Source: Pseudomonadota bacterium
GTDB lineage: Bacteria; Pseudomonadota; Gammaproteobacteria; Xanthomonadales; Xanthomonadaceae
Reading direction: 5' to 3'
DNA: 21,566 bases
Assembly (NCBI GenBank): GCA_019348095.1
Contig: JAHWKC010000003.1
Span: 1 to 21,566, forward strand
The notes under the pieces were generated by a model. The model made no database searches. It saw only the letters and a program-made list of their open reading frames with translations, and was not told the origin of the DNA. Both the position numbers and the translations under genes were made by a program. Of the stretch, positions 7,961 to 16,049 are shown in pieces (position 1 is the stretch's first letter; every line of letters begins with the position of its first letter).

Positions 7961-8085
7961 CCGGGACCCGGGAAGAGCAAGAGCCGAGGATGTTTATTTC
8001 TTCCGGGACCCGGGGAGCGCAAGAGCAAGAGCCGGGGACGAGGACTTCTTCCGGGTCCCGGGTCCCCGGTCCTGGGCCCCGGCCG
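7961..8085. repeat. Heptad inverted-repeat element 4 splitting tolQ and tolR
   Basis: Two tandem, diverged units of about 45 bases start with CCGGGACCCGGG at 7961 and 8003. Each carries GAGCAAGAGCCG and ends in TTCTTCC. A right arm 8049-8085 follows with CCGGGTCC, CGGGTCC, CCGGTCC and GGGCCCCGG. The left arm CCGGGACCCGGGAAGA pairs almost fully with TCTTCCGGGTCCCGGG near the right end, giving a strong hairpin in the tolQ-tolR message. The tolR ribosome-binding site (CTGGAGG, 8088-8094) lies just outside the right arm. Confidence 0.75.
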
Positions 8086-8102
8086 TCTGGAGGCACCGCA
8101 CC

Positions 8103-8542
<440 letters not shown>

Positions 8543-8543
<1 letters not shown>

Positions 8544-9526
8544 TGCGGGAAACGCGCGCCGACAACGCGCAGGCCCTGGTGCTCGCGCTGGGACTGCACG
8601 CGCTGCTGTTCCTGGTGATGTTCGTCGGGTTCTGGTGGAGCAGCAGCAATCCGCCGGCTTCGGCCGCGGGTTCGCCGATCTCGGCCGAGCTGATCGACGC
8701 CAGCGCGCTCTCCGTGCAGATGCGCCAGACCCTCGACGACCTGCCCGAGCCCGTCGACGAACCGTTGCCCGCGCCCGTGCCGCAGCCCGAGCCGCAGCCC
8801 GAGGAGGCCGCGCCACCGCCGCAGCCGCTGCCCGAGCCGGTACCGCAGGACGCGCCGACCCCGCCGCAGACCCGGGCCCAGGACTTCATCCCGATTCCCG
8901 ATACCGAGGACCAGGACGCGGTCACCGACCAGCCGACCCCGACGCCGGCGGAGATCGAGCGCGAGCGCCAGGAGGAGCGCCGCCGGCAGGAGCAGGTCGA
9001 TCTGACCGAGCGCCGCCGTCAGGAAGAGGCCGAGCGGCAGCGCCGGTTGTCGCAGATGGAGGCCGAGCGGCAGAAGCAGCTGGCCGACATCCGCCGCCGC
9101 CGCGAAGCGGCCGCGCGCGAGGCCGAGCAGGCCGAGCAGCAGCTCCAGCGGGTCGCCGAGGCCCGCCGCCGCGCCGCTGCGGAGGAGGCGCCCCGTCCCG
9201 CGCCTGCCGCCAGCGCGCCGCCGGGCAATGACGGGATCGACCCGTCATTGCTGGCGCGCTATCAGGCCGCGATCCAGCAGGCGGTGCTGTCCAAGTGGAC
9301 CCGTCCGGAAACCGTGCCGCTGGGCGCGCGTTGCAAACTCGTCATCCGCCAGTTGCCCGGCGGCGAGGTGATGAGCGCAGAGGTCTCCTCGCCCTGCGAC
9401 TACGACGAGCAGGGCCGGCGCTCGATCGAGGCCGCCGTGCTGAAGGCGCAGCCGCTGCCGCACGCGGGGTTCGAACCGGTGTTCAACCGCACGCTGATCT
9501 TCACCTTCACCGCGCAGGACCGCTGA
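8543..9526 (+). CDS. tolA: Tol-Pal system protein TolA
   Basis: TolA spans the periplasm and transmits motor force to Pal/TolB. The 327-residue protein has an N-terminal membrane helix (about 12-32, LVLALGLHALLFLVMFVGFWW region), then a Pro/Glu-rich stretch (about 70-135, repeated PEPQP/PLPEPVP), a long charged helix rich in Glu, Arg, Gln and Ala (about 135-215), and the globular C-terminal domain with two cysteines (GARCKLVIRQ and SSPCDYDE), as in TolA domain III. The proline-rich part before the helix resembles TonB architecture, but the C-terminal domain and position between tolR and tolB support TolA. It starts at ATG 8543, overlapping the tolR stop. Confidence 0.93.
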
Positions 9527-9654
9527 GTACGCGGGTGGTTCCGGGGGCGATCCCCAGCCAGTGCCGGACTTGGATTCAGCTTTGAGCCAGCGTTCACGTT
9601 CAGGCTGTTAACAATTGTGCACTGTGATCACTCGCTCTTGACCCGGAACTGCCG

Positions 9655-10974
9655 ATGAACCGACCCCTGCGCTGGCTGGCCGCGCTGCTCGCCCTCCTGC
9701 TGCCCCTGACCGCCGCTGCCCAGCAACAGGGTCTGGAGATCGACATCGTCGGCGGCAGCGCCGCGGCCCTGCCGATCGCGGTGGTGCCAATGCCGTACCA
9801 GGGCAGCGGCACCGCCCCGGAAACCGATGTCGCCGCGGTGATCGCCGCCGACCTCAACCGCTCCGGCCAGTTCCGCAGCCTGCCTGCGGGCGACCTGATC
9901 GAGCGCCCCACCCGCGGCAGCGAGGTCAGATATCCGACCTGGCGCGCATTGAACCAGGATTACCTGGTCGTCGGCCGGGTGGTGGATGCCGGCGCCGGCA
10001 GTTACCGGGTCGAATACGAGTTGTTCGACGTCGCCACCCAGGAGCGCCTGCTCGGCTTCGCACTCACCGCGCGCAGCAATGCGATGCGCGACGTCGCCCA
10101 CCAGGTCGCCGACGCCATCTACGAAGAGGTGCTGGGCGTGCGCGGCGCATTCTTTACCCGCATCGCCTACGTCACCGCCACCGGCACCGGCCGCGACACG
10201 CGTTACGCGCTGATGGTCGCCGATTCCGACGGCTACAACCCGCAGACGGTGGTGCGCTCGTCCGAGCCGCTGCTGTCGCCCTCGTGGAGCCCCGACGGCA
10301 GCCGGCTGGCCTACGTCAGCTTCGAAGGCGGCAGCTCCTCGATCTACATCCAGAACATCGGCTCGGGCAGCCGCGAGCTGGTCGCCAAGTTCCGCGGCAT
10401 CAACGGCGCGCCGGCGTTCTCGCCCGACGGCCGGCGCCTGGCGCTGACACTGTCGCGCAGCGGCAATCCCGAGATCTACGTGATGGACCTGGCCAGCCGT
10501 GCGCTGACCCAGCTGACCAGCCACTTCGGCATCGACACCGAGCCGACCTGGAGCGCGGACGGCAACACGGTCTACTTCACCTCCGACCGCGGCGGCCGGC
10601 CGCAGATCTACCAGGTGCCGGCGTCCGGCGGCAGCGCCACGCGCGTGACGTTCGAAGGCACCTACAACGCCAGCGCCGACGTATCGGCCGACGGCCAGAA
10701 GATCGCCACCGCGCAGGGCGCCGGCAACACCTACCGCATTGCGTTGAGGGACAGCACGCTGGGTTCGCCACGCTGGAGCATGCTGTCGCCGGGCTCACTG
10801 GACGAGTCGCCGAGCTTCGCACCCAACGGTTCGATGATCATCTATGCTGCGCGTGAGGGAAGCAGGGGCGTGCTCTATGCGGTGTCGGCCGACGGCCGGG
10901 TGCGACAGCGCCTGGTGCTCGCCGACGGCGACGTGCGCGAGCCTGCATGGGGGCCGTACCGGCTTGCGCGATGA
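9655..10974 (+). CDS. tolB: Tol-Pal system beta-propeller protein TolB
   Basis: TolB is a periplasmic protein that binds Pal and is regulated by TolA. The 439-residue precursor has a Sec signal peptide (MNRPLRWLAALLALLLPLTAAA, cleavage near residue 22), an N-terminal alpha/beta domain (PIAVVPMPYQGSG, VAAVIAADLNRSGQF), and six WD40-like PD40 blades beginning near SEPLLSPSWSPDGSRLAYVS, with repeated FSPDGRRLA, WSADGNTVYFTSDRGG and VSADGQKIA motifs. Full length is present. The 128-base gap after tolA holds TGTTAACAATTG and an 8-base palindrome GTGATCAC; a separate tolB promoter there is possible but no clear hexamer pair was found. Confidence 0.96.
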   Translation: MNRPLRWLAALLALLLPLTAAAQQQGLEIDIVGGSAAALPIAVVPMPYQGSGTAPETDVAAVIAADLNRSGQFRSLPAGDLIERPTRGSEVRYPTWRALNQDYLVVGRVVDAGAGSYRVEYELFDVATQERLLGFALTARSNAMRDVAHQVADAIYEEVLGVRGAFFTRIAYVTATGTGRDTRYALMVADSDGYNPQTVVRSSEPLLSPSWSPDGSRLAYVSFEGGSSSIYIQNIGSGSRELVAKFRGINGAPAFSPDGRRLALTLSRSGNPEIYVMDLASRALTQLTSHFGIDTEPTWSADGNTVYFTSDRGGRPQIYQVPASGGSATRVTFEGTYNASADVSADGQKIATAQGAGNTYRIALRDSTLGSPRWSMLSPGSLDESPSFAPNGSMIIYAAREGSRGVLYAVSADGRVRQRLVLADGDVREPAWGPYRLAR

Positions 10975-11107
10975 CTCTGGCTGCACCGGTCCGCTATCGC
11001 GAGCTGCCGATCGCCCTGTCCTGATATCGAGTTCGACTTTGCCGCACCACCTGCTTTGACGTACCTGCTCCGACCACCTGTTCCATGCCATTGACGAGGA
11101 AGTTGAT

Positions 11108-11623
11108 ATGAACAAAACCGCCCGCATCATCCTCGCCGCCGTGCTCTGCACCGCGGCTGTCGCCTGCTCCAAGCAGGTCCGTGAAGAAGCCCCGGTCGAT
11201 CCGGTCCCGAGCGCCCCGCCGGTCACCGAGCCGGCGCCGACCGGTCCCACCGCGTTCGGCCCGGAGGACCTCGACTCCGACGCCTGCCTGCGCCAGCGCG
11301 TGGTGTACTTCGATCTCGACCAGGACACCCTGCGTCCTGAGTTCCAGTCGATCATCGGCTGCCATGCCAAGTACCTGGGTGACCGCCCGTCCTCGCGCAT
11401 GACCTTGGAAGGCCATGCCGACGAGCGCGGCAGCCGTGAGTACAACGTGGGCCTCGGCGAGCGCCGCGGCAACTCGGTCTCCTCGGCGATCCAGGCCAAC
11501 GGCGGCTCGGGCAACCAGATGAGCGTCACCAGCTACGGCGAAGAGCGCCCGACCTGCACCGCGTCCAACGAAGAGTGCTGGGCGAAGAACCGCCGGGTCG
11601 AGATCATCTACACCGCACGTTGA
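11108..11623 (+). CDS. pal: Peptidoglycan-associated lipoprotein Pal
   Basis: Pal anchors the outer membrane to peptidoglycan and exchanges between TolB and the wall. The 171-residue precursor has a lipoprotein signal with Cys20 in AAVAC-SK (Ser at +2 suits outer-membrane sorting), then a Pro-rich linker (about 30-55), then the OmpA-like domain: VVYFDLDQDTLRPEFQSII, TLEGHADERGSREYNVGLGE (the Asp that binds diaminopimelate is in HADERG) and the terminal NRRVEIIY. Two extra cysteines (GC and TCTASNEECW) sit in the domain and might form a disulfide, an inference. GAGGAAG seven bases before ATG 11108 is a strong ribosome-binding site. Confidence 0.96.
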   Translation: MNKTARIILAAVLCTAAVACSKQVREEAPVDPVPSAPPVTEPAPTGPTAFGPEDLDSDACLRQRVVYFDLDQDTLRPEFQSIIGCHAKYLGDRPSSRMTLEGHADERGSREYNVGLGERRGNSVSSAIQANGGSGNQMSVTSYGEERPTCTASNEECWAKNRRVEIIYTAR

Positions 11624-11708
11624 AGCCGGGCCCGTTGATGCCCAGCTTGTCAAAGCCGCGCATTGAAGCCGTTCCCGTGGAAAAAACGTCACGTTGAAAG
11701 GTCATACG

Positions 11709-12566
11709 ATGCGTAAGTTTGCAGTCAGTCTTGCGGTTGCGGCGGCCCTCGTGGCCGCCGCACCGGCGTCCGCCCAGCGCATGAGCCTGGCCGACCGGGT
11801 CGCGTTGCTCGAGCAGCGCGCCGGCGACAACCAGGCCAACATCGACCTGCTGCGGCAGGTCAACCTGCTCAAGGACGAGGTGCAGGCCCTGCGGGCGCAG
11901 GTGGAGGAACTCACCCATCAGCAGGAGCAGCTCCACCAGACCGGGCGCGCCCAGTATTTGGATCTGGATGGCCGCCTGAACCGGATCGAAAGCGGCGCGG
12001 CCGCGCCAATGAACCCGGATCTGCCGATCACCCCTCCGGCCGGAGCGGCGCCGAGCCAAGGTGACCGAGCGATCGAGGCGGGGACCGACCAGGCCCAGGC
12101 CGCGACCGCCGCGGCTGGCCCGACGCTGGATCCGGCGCCGTCGGTCTACGGCGATGCCGGCACGCTGGCGCAGGGCGCCGGCGAGCGCGAGGCGTACGAT
12201 GCCGCGTTCGATGCGCTCAAGGCTGGCGAGTACGCCGAATCGGCGAACCTGTTCCAGTCGTTCCTGGAGCAGTATCCCAGCGGAAGCTACGCACCCAACG
12301 CGCTGTACTGGCTCGGCGAGAGCTACTACGTCACCCAGAACTACCAGGCCGCCCAGCAGCAGTTCCAGACGCTGCTGGAGCGTTATCCGACCCACGACAA
12401 GGCCGCGGGCGCGATGCTCAAGGTCGGCCTGTCGCAATACGGGCTGCAGCAGCTCGACGCCGCCGAGCGCACCTTGTCGGAAGTCAACCGACGGTATCCC
12501 GGCAGCGATGCCGCCCGCACCGCCGAGGACCGGCTGGGCGCGATTCAGCTCAACCGCCTGCGCTGA
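11709..12566 (+). CDS. cpoB: Cell division coordinator CpoB (YbgF), Tol-Pal TPR protein
   Basis: CpoB is a periplasmic protein coordinating peptidoglycan synthesis with Tol-driven outer-membrane constriction. The 285-residue precursor has a signal peptide (MRKFAVSLAVAAALVAAAPASA), an N-terminal coiled coil for trimerisation (about 28-95, with LADRVALLEQRA and QVNLLKDEVQALRAQVEEL), a flexible Ala/Pro-rich linker (about 100-155), and C-terminal TPR repeats (YDAAFDALKAGEYAESANLF, ALYWLGESYYVTQNYQAAQQ, GLSQYGLQQLDAAERTLSEV). ATG 11709 is chosen over TTG 11694 because AAAGG (11697-11701) lies seven bases before it and the signal peptide then starts correctly. It closes the tol cluster. Confidence 0.95.
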   Translation: MRKFAVSLAVAAALVAAAPASAQRMSLADRVALLEQRAGDNQANIDLLRQVNLLKDEVQALRAQVEELTHQQEQLHQTGRAQYLDLDGRLNRIESGAAAPMNPDLPITPPAGAAPSQGDRAIEAGTDQAQAATAAAGPTLDPAPSVYGDAGTLAQGAGEREAYDAAFDALKAGEYAESANLFQSFLEQYPSGSYAPNALYWLGESYYVTQNYQAAQQQFQTLLERYPTHDKAAGAMLKVGLSQYGLQQLDAAERTLSEVNRRYPGSDAARTAEDRLGAIQLNRLR

Positions 12567-12569
12567 TTT

Positions 12570-12660
12570 GTAGGAACGCCTCTAGCCTGCAGAGGTTTGG
12601 GCGCGGGCCCGCATCACCCGAATCGGGCCGGAAAGCATCGCGGCCATGGGCCGCTCCTAC
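12570..12660. repeat. GTAG-type (REP/SMAG-like) palindromic pair, degenerate
   Basis: Starts GTAGGAACGCCTCT with a local hairpin CCTCT/AGAGG (12579-12595) and ends in the inverse unit GCGGCCATGGGCCGCTCCTAC (12640-12660), itself a hairpin. Inverted pairs headed by GTAG are the hallmark of the SMAG-type REPs described in Stenotrophomonas. Located between cpoB and queE, it probably shapes the 3' end of the tol-pal transcript. Confidence 0.6.
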
Positions 12661-12715
12661 GGAGCCGCGCAGCGCCCCTGCGGGATCGAGCCGCGCATAG
12701 CTTCGGGCGCTCGGC

Positions 12716-12721
12716 TAAAAT
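12716..12721 (+). promoter_or_regulatory. Likely -10 element giving a leaderless queE message
   Basis: TAAAAT ends six bases before the queE ATG (12728), so a start 7 bases downstream of the hexamer is the A of the ATG itself. No Shine-Dalgarno site exists (TTGCGCC precedes the ATG). The -35 region (about 12693-12698, GCGCAT) is poor. Confidence 0.4.
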
Positions 12722-12727
12722 TGCGCC

Positions 12728-13405
12728 ATGAACGCTGTCGCGCCCGACGCGGTCCCCGCGTCGACGGACCGCCTCAAGCTCACCGAGATCTTCCTGTCGC
12801 TGCAGGGCGAGTCGCGCAGCATCGGCTGGCCGACCGTGTTCGTGCGCCTGACCGGCTGCCCGCTGCGCTGCCAGTACTGCGACACCGCGTATGCCTTCCA
12901 TGGCGGCGACTGGTGGGGGATCGACGCGATCCTCGCCGAAGTCGCGGGGTTTGGAGCGCGCCACGTCTGCGTCACCGGCGGCGAGCCGCTCGCGCAGAAG
13001 CGTTGCATCGGATTGCTGCGGCGGCTGTGCGATGCCGGCCATGAGGTCTCGCTGGAAACCTCCGGCGCGATCGACATTGCCGAGGTCGATCCCCGCGTCT
13101 CGCGCGTGCTCGACATCAAGACGCCCGGTTCCATGGAGGCGCACCGCAACCTGTGGAGCAACCTTGCGCTGCTGACCGCGCACGACCAGGTCAAGTTCGT
13201 GATCTGCAGCCGCGAGGACTACGACTGGGCCAAGGCGACCGTCGCCGAGCACGGATTGGACGAAGTCTGCGACGTGCTGTTCTCGCCGAGCTTCGGCCAG
13301 ATCGCACCGCGCGAGCTGGCCGACTGGATCGTCGCCGACCGGCTGCCGGTGCGCTTCCAGCTGCAGTTGCACAAGCTCCTGTGGGATGACGCGCCGGGCC
13401 GCTAG
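12728..13405 (+). CDS. queE: 7-carboxy-7-deazaguanine synthase QueE
   Basis: QueE is a radical-SAM enzyme that contracts the ring of 6-carboxytetrahydropterin to 7-carboxy-7-deazaguanine (CDG), on the path to preQ0 and queuosine. The 225-residue protein has the FLSLQGES start typical of QueE, the [4Fe-4S] motif C44-x3-C48-x2-C51 (CPLRCQYC), the SAM-binding [10 protein letters not shown], and the LETSGAIDI and LDIKTPGS segments of the family. It lies 161 bases after cpoB and is followed by queC, the next enzyme of the pathway. ATG 12728 appears to be read from a leaderless message. Confidence 0.95.
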   Translation: MNAVAPDAVPASTDRLKLTEIFLSLQGESRSIGWPTVFVRLTGCPLRCQYCDTAYAFHGGDWWGIDAILAEVAGFGARHVCVTGGEPLAQKRCIGLLRRLCDAGHEVSLETSGAIDIAEVDPRVSRVLDIKTPGSMEAHRNLWSNLALLTAHDQVKFVICSREDYDWAKATVAEHGLDEVCDVLFSPSFGQIAPRELADWIVADRLPVRFQLQLHKLLWDDAPGR

Positions 13406-13420
13406 GCCCCGTGTGCTCTT

Positions 13421-13510
13421 GTAGGAGCGACGTAAGTCGCGACCGCGCCACCCGCCACCTCGTTCGCCGCATCGCCGGACCGGAGAGCTCGCGACTCACG
13501 TCGCTCCTAC
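13421..13510. repeat. GTAG-type (REP/SMAG-like) palindromic pair
   Basis: GTAGGAGCGACGTAAGTCGC (13421-13440), containing a GCGAC/GTCGC hairpin, is mirrored by TCGCGACTCACGTCGCTCCT plus AC (13489-13510). The two units are near-perfect inverted copies separated by about 48 bases. The pair occupies most of the queE-queC gap and resembles Stenotrophomonas SMAG repeats, which are thought to be spread by RAYT transposases. No RAYT gene lies in the window. Confidence 0.75.
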
Positions 13511-13545
13511 CGGCGGCGCGAGACGAACCCAACCGAACCGACAAC

Positions 13546-14259
13546 ATGAATGATCCGCCCATGAAGCCTGCCGTTGTCCTCCTCTCCGGCGGCATGGACT
13601 CCGCCGTCGTCATCGCGCTCGCGCGCGAGCAGGGCTTCGCGGTGCACGCGCTGAGCGTGCGCTACGGCCAGCGCCACACCTCCGAGCTCGATGCCGCCGA
13701 CCGCATCGCACGTGCGTTCGGCGCGGTCGCGCACAAGACCGTCAACGTCGACCTGCGCAGCATCGGCGGCTCGGCGCTGACCGACGATGGCATCTCCGTA
13801 CCGCTCGATACCGACGGTCATCCGGTCGGTGAGGCTGCCACGAAGGACACGATCCCGACGACGTACGTCCCCGCGCGCAACACCATCATGCTGTCGGTGG
13901 CGCTCGGCTGGGCCGAAGTGCTGGGCGCGGCGGACATCTTCTGCGGCGTCAACGCGGTCGACTACTCCGGCTATCCCGATTGCCGCCCCGAGTTCATCGA
14001 TGCCTTCGAGCGACTCGCCAACCTCGCCACCAGGGCCGGCGTCGAGGGCGCCGGGCTTCGCGTGCGTGCGCCGCTGCAACACATGAGCAAGGCCGAAATC
14101 GTGCGCCAGGGCGTGCGGCTGGGCGTGGACTTCGCCCAGACCGTCTCGTGCTACCAGGCCGATGCCGAAGGCCGCGCGTGCCGCCACTGCGACGCCTGCC
14201 GCCTGCGCGCTGAAGGCTTCGCCGCCGCCGGCGTCGCCGACCCCACCCGCTACGCCTGA
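13546..14259 (+). CDS. queC: 7-cyano-7-deazaguanine synthase QueC
   Basis: QueC converts CDG to preQ0 (7-cyano-7-deazaguanine) using ATP and ammonia. The 237-residue protein (from ATG 13546) has the PP-loop SGGMDS (14-19), LSVRYGQRH and [19 protein letters not shown] typical of QueC, and the zinc site Cys202-x9-Cys212-x2-Cys215-x2-Cys218 near the C-terminus. An alternative ATG at 13561 ([11 protein letters not shown]) is also plausible; neither has a clear ribosome-binding site. The upstream frame running into the GTAG repeats is not thought to be translated. Together with queE it supplies preQ0 for queuosine in tRNA Asp, Asn, His and Tyr; the adjacent tRNA-Lys is not a queuosine substrate. 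Confidence 0.95.
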   Translation: MNDPPMKPAVVLLSGGMDSAVVIALAREQGFAVHALSVRYGQRHTSELDAADRIARAFGAVAHKTVNVDLRSIGGSALTDDGISVPLDTDGHPVGEAATKDTIPTTYVPARNTIMLSVALGWAEVLGAADIFCGVNAVDYSGYPDCRPEFIDAFERLANLATRAGVEGAGLRVRAPLQHMSKAEIVRQGVRLGVDFAQTVSCYQADAEGRACRHCDACRLRAEGFAAAGVADPTRYA

Positions 14260-14353
14260 AGCCCGCGGGCGACATGCCTTCTACCGCACTGCGCCGCGGC
14301 ATCGGTGCAGAAAAGCGGTCACGCACGCCGCGCAACACCGACAACGGTTGCGC

Positions 14354-14359
14354 TAGAAT
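14354..14359 (+). promoter_or_regulatory. Likely -10 element of the tRNA-Lys promoter
   Basis: TAGAAT is followed by the GC-rich stretch GCACGC, a discriminator type associated with growth-rate-controlled stable-RNA promoters. A start near 14366 would give a leader of about 24 bases. That leader holds a perfect stem-loop, CCCGGCG-CAA-CGCCGGG (14367-14383), just before the tRNA. The -35 region is weak (CGCAAC near 14331). Confidence 0.45.
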
Positions 14360-14389
14360 GCACGCCCCCGGCGCAACGCCGGGCGCTGT

Positions 14390-14465
14390 GGGTCGTTAGC
14401 TCAGTTGGTAGAGCATCGGACTTTTAATCCGCTGGTCGATGGTTCGAATCCATCACGACCCACCA
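14390..14465 (+). tRNA. tRNA-Lys(UUU)
   Basis: The 76-base cloverleaf is complete. Acceptor stem GGGTCGT pairs with ACGACCC, followed by discriminator A and an encoded CCA (14463-14465). The D arm holds AGCTCAGTTGGTAGAGC. The anticodon loop is CTTTTAA with anticodon TTT, closed by CGGA/TCCG. The T arm is GATGG-TTCGAAT-CCATC. The anticodon reads the lysine codons AAA and AAG. Its position after queC matches the tol-pal/que/tRNA-Lys order I recall from Pseudomonas and relatives. Confidence 0.97.
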
Positions 14466-14611
14466 TCCTTTTCGGGCTTGGCCTGCTCCTTTGGCCGCTA
14501 TGGACGCTAACCGCGATGCCCGGCTCCTGCAGGTGTGACGCGTTGGCGCAGGGCTGAGGCGAGCCGACGTGCTCGCCCTTATGCTGCACCACCCATGACG
14601 CGAGACGGCCG

Positions 14612-15148
14612 ATGCCGCTGTTGCTGATTCCCCTGCTGATGGCCGGCGTGCTGGCGCTGTGGGCCTTGCTGTTGCCGCTGGCGCTCATCCAGCGCTACCG
14701 GAGGGGCAAGCTGCGGCGGCGCGCGCGGGCGTGGGCGGCGGCGATCAACAGTGCGCTGCTGCTGGCATCGGCGCTGGTGCTGCTGGTCAGCGCATGGGTG
14801 CTGGACCACTGGATTGCGCTGGCGTTGGCGTACGCAGCGGTCGGGCTCGCGCTTGGGGTGGTGGTCGGGATCGTGGGGCTATGGCTGACGCGGTTCGAGG
14901 TCACCCCGTCCGGGCTGTATTACACGCCGAACCGCTGGCTGGTGCTGGCGGTGACCTTGATCGTCGCGCTGCGGATCGCGTATGGGCTGGTGCGCGCCTG
15001 GCAGTGGTGGCAACTCGATGGCGGCGCGGCGCACTGGCTGGTCGCGCAGGGCAGCCTGCTCGCGGTGGGCGGGCTGCTGATCGGCCACTACCTCGCGTAT
15101 ACCTTCGGCCTGTGGCGGCGCTCGCGTGCGCTGGGTGCCCGGGCATGA
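14612..15148 (+). CDS. Hypothetical multi-pass membrane protein
   Basis: This 178-residue protein has about four to five hydrophobic segments: MPLLLIPLLMAGVLALWALL at the very start, then around residues 44-64 (SALLLASALVLLVSAWVLDH), 67-90, 108-125 (WLVLAVTLIVALRIAYGLV) and 141-165. A basic loop (RYRRGKLRRRAR) follows the first helix. The segment TRFEVTPSGLYYTPNRWL resembles CcdC/DUF1453-like membrane proteins, but I cannot confirm that. No catalytic motif is visible. Its TGA overlaps the ATG of the EamA permease (ATGA), so the two are probably translated together. ATG 14612 lacks a strong ribosome-binding site. Confidence 0.75.
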   Translation: MPLLLIPLLMAGVLALWALLLPLALIQRYRRGKLRRRARAWAAAINSALLLASALVLLVSAWVLDHWIALALAYAAVGLALGVVVGIVGLWLTRFEVTPSGLYYTPNRWLVLAVTLIVALRIAYGLVRAWQWWQLDGGAAHWLVAQGSLLAVGGLLIGHYLAYTFGLWRRSRALGARA

Positions 15149-16026
15149 CCGCGGACGCCCACTCCACCCGCGCGGTCATTGCCATGATCGTCGCGGTCGC
15201 GGCGTTCTCGCTGATGGATGCGGGGCTGAAATCGCTGGCCGGGTATTACCCGCCGTTCCAGGTGGCGGCGCTGCGCGGCGCGGCGTCGTTGCCGCTGGTG
15301 CTGGCCTGGGCCCTGGCGACGGTCGGCGCGCGCTCGCTACTGCGCGTGCGCTGGTCGTTGCACCTGCTGCGCGGGGTGCTCGGGGTGGCAATGATGGCGT
15401 CGTTCGTCTATGCGCTGCGCACCTTGCCGCTGTCCACCGCCTATTCGATCTTCTTCATCGCGCCATTGCTGATCACCGCCTTGTCGGTGCCGTTGCTGCG
15501 GGAGCGGGTCGGGCCGCGCCGCTGGACCGCGATCGGGATTGGGCTGGCCGGCGTGCTGGTGGTGCTGCGCCCGACCGGGCAGGGCGTGCTGACCCTGGCC
15601 GGCCTGGCGGTGCTGCTGGCTGCGCTGGCCTATGCGATCAGCGCTATTACGGTGCGCCTGCTGGCGCGAACCGACAGCACCGAGTCGATGATGGTGTGGG
15701 CGATGACCATGATCGCGCTCGGCGCGGGCGCGCTGGCGCTGCCGGACTGGGTGCCGATCCGCGCAGCCGACGGCTGGATCATCCTGGCCGTGGGCGTGGC
15801 CGGGGCGCTCGGCCAGTACGCGATCACCGAAGCGTTCCGGGTCGGAAAGGCCTCGCTGATCGCGCCGATCGAATACACCGCGCTGCTGTGGGGGGTGATC
15901 CTGGACGCGACCTTATGGGGGGTCTTGCCCGATTCGGTGACCTGGCTCGGCGCCGGCATCATCGTCGCCAGCGGCCTGTATCTGCTACGGCGCGAGCGCA
16001 TCCATGCCGAGGCGGAGCATCCCTGA
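15145..16026 (+). CDS. EamA/DMT-family permease
   Basis: This is a 293-residue inner-membrane protein of the drug/metabolite transporter superfamily with about ten hydrophobic helices arranged as two EamA repeats. The first repeat includes FSLMDAGLKSLAGYYPPFQV, LRTLPLSTAYSIFFIAPLLI and LRERVGPRRWTAIGIGLAGV; the second includes GALGQYAITEAFRVGKASLI and ALLWGVILDATLWGVLPDSV. The exported or imported compound cannot be named; relatives include RhaT/SAM-transporter-like and YdcZ-like exporters. ATG 15145 is chosen because the preceding gene ends at 15148 (ATGA overlap) and homology starts here; the longer frame upstream overlaps that gene and is not used. It is convergent with the glycosylase gene across a long inverted repeat. 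Confidence 0.88.
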   Translation: MTADAHSTRAVIAMIVAVAAFSLMDAGLKSLAGYYPPFQVAALRGAASLPLVLAWALATVGARSLLRVRWSLHLLRGVLGVAMMASFVYALRTLPLSTAYSIFFIAPLLITALSVPLLRERVGPRRWTAIGIGLAGVLVVLRPTGQGVLTLAGLAVLLAALAYAISAITVRLLARTDSTESMMVWAMTMIALGAGALALPDWVPIRAADGWIILAVGVAGALGQYAITEAFRVGKASLIAPIEYTALLWGVILDATLWGVLPDSVTWLGAGIIVASGLYLLRRERIHAEAEHP

Positions 16027-16049
16027 GTCTGGCGGGGCGGTTAAGGGCG

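Noticed and set aside
13411-13545. Longer QueC N-terminus starting at GTG 13411
   Set aside because: The extension is read through the GTAG palindromic repeats and lacks homology; QueC normally starts just before the SGGMDS loop.
14659-15144. Extended N-terminus for the EamA permease
   Set aside because: The upstream part overlaps the hypothetical membrane protein in another frame and is Arg/Gly/Ala-rich; homology begins at ATG 15145, which overlaps that gene's stop.
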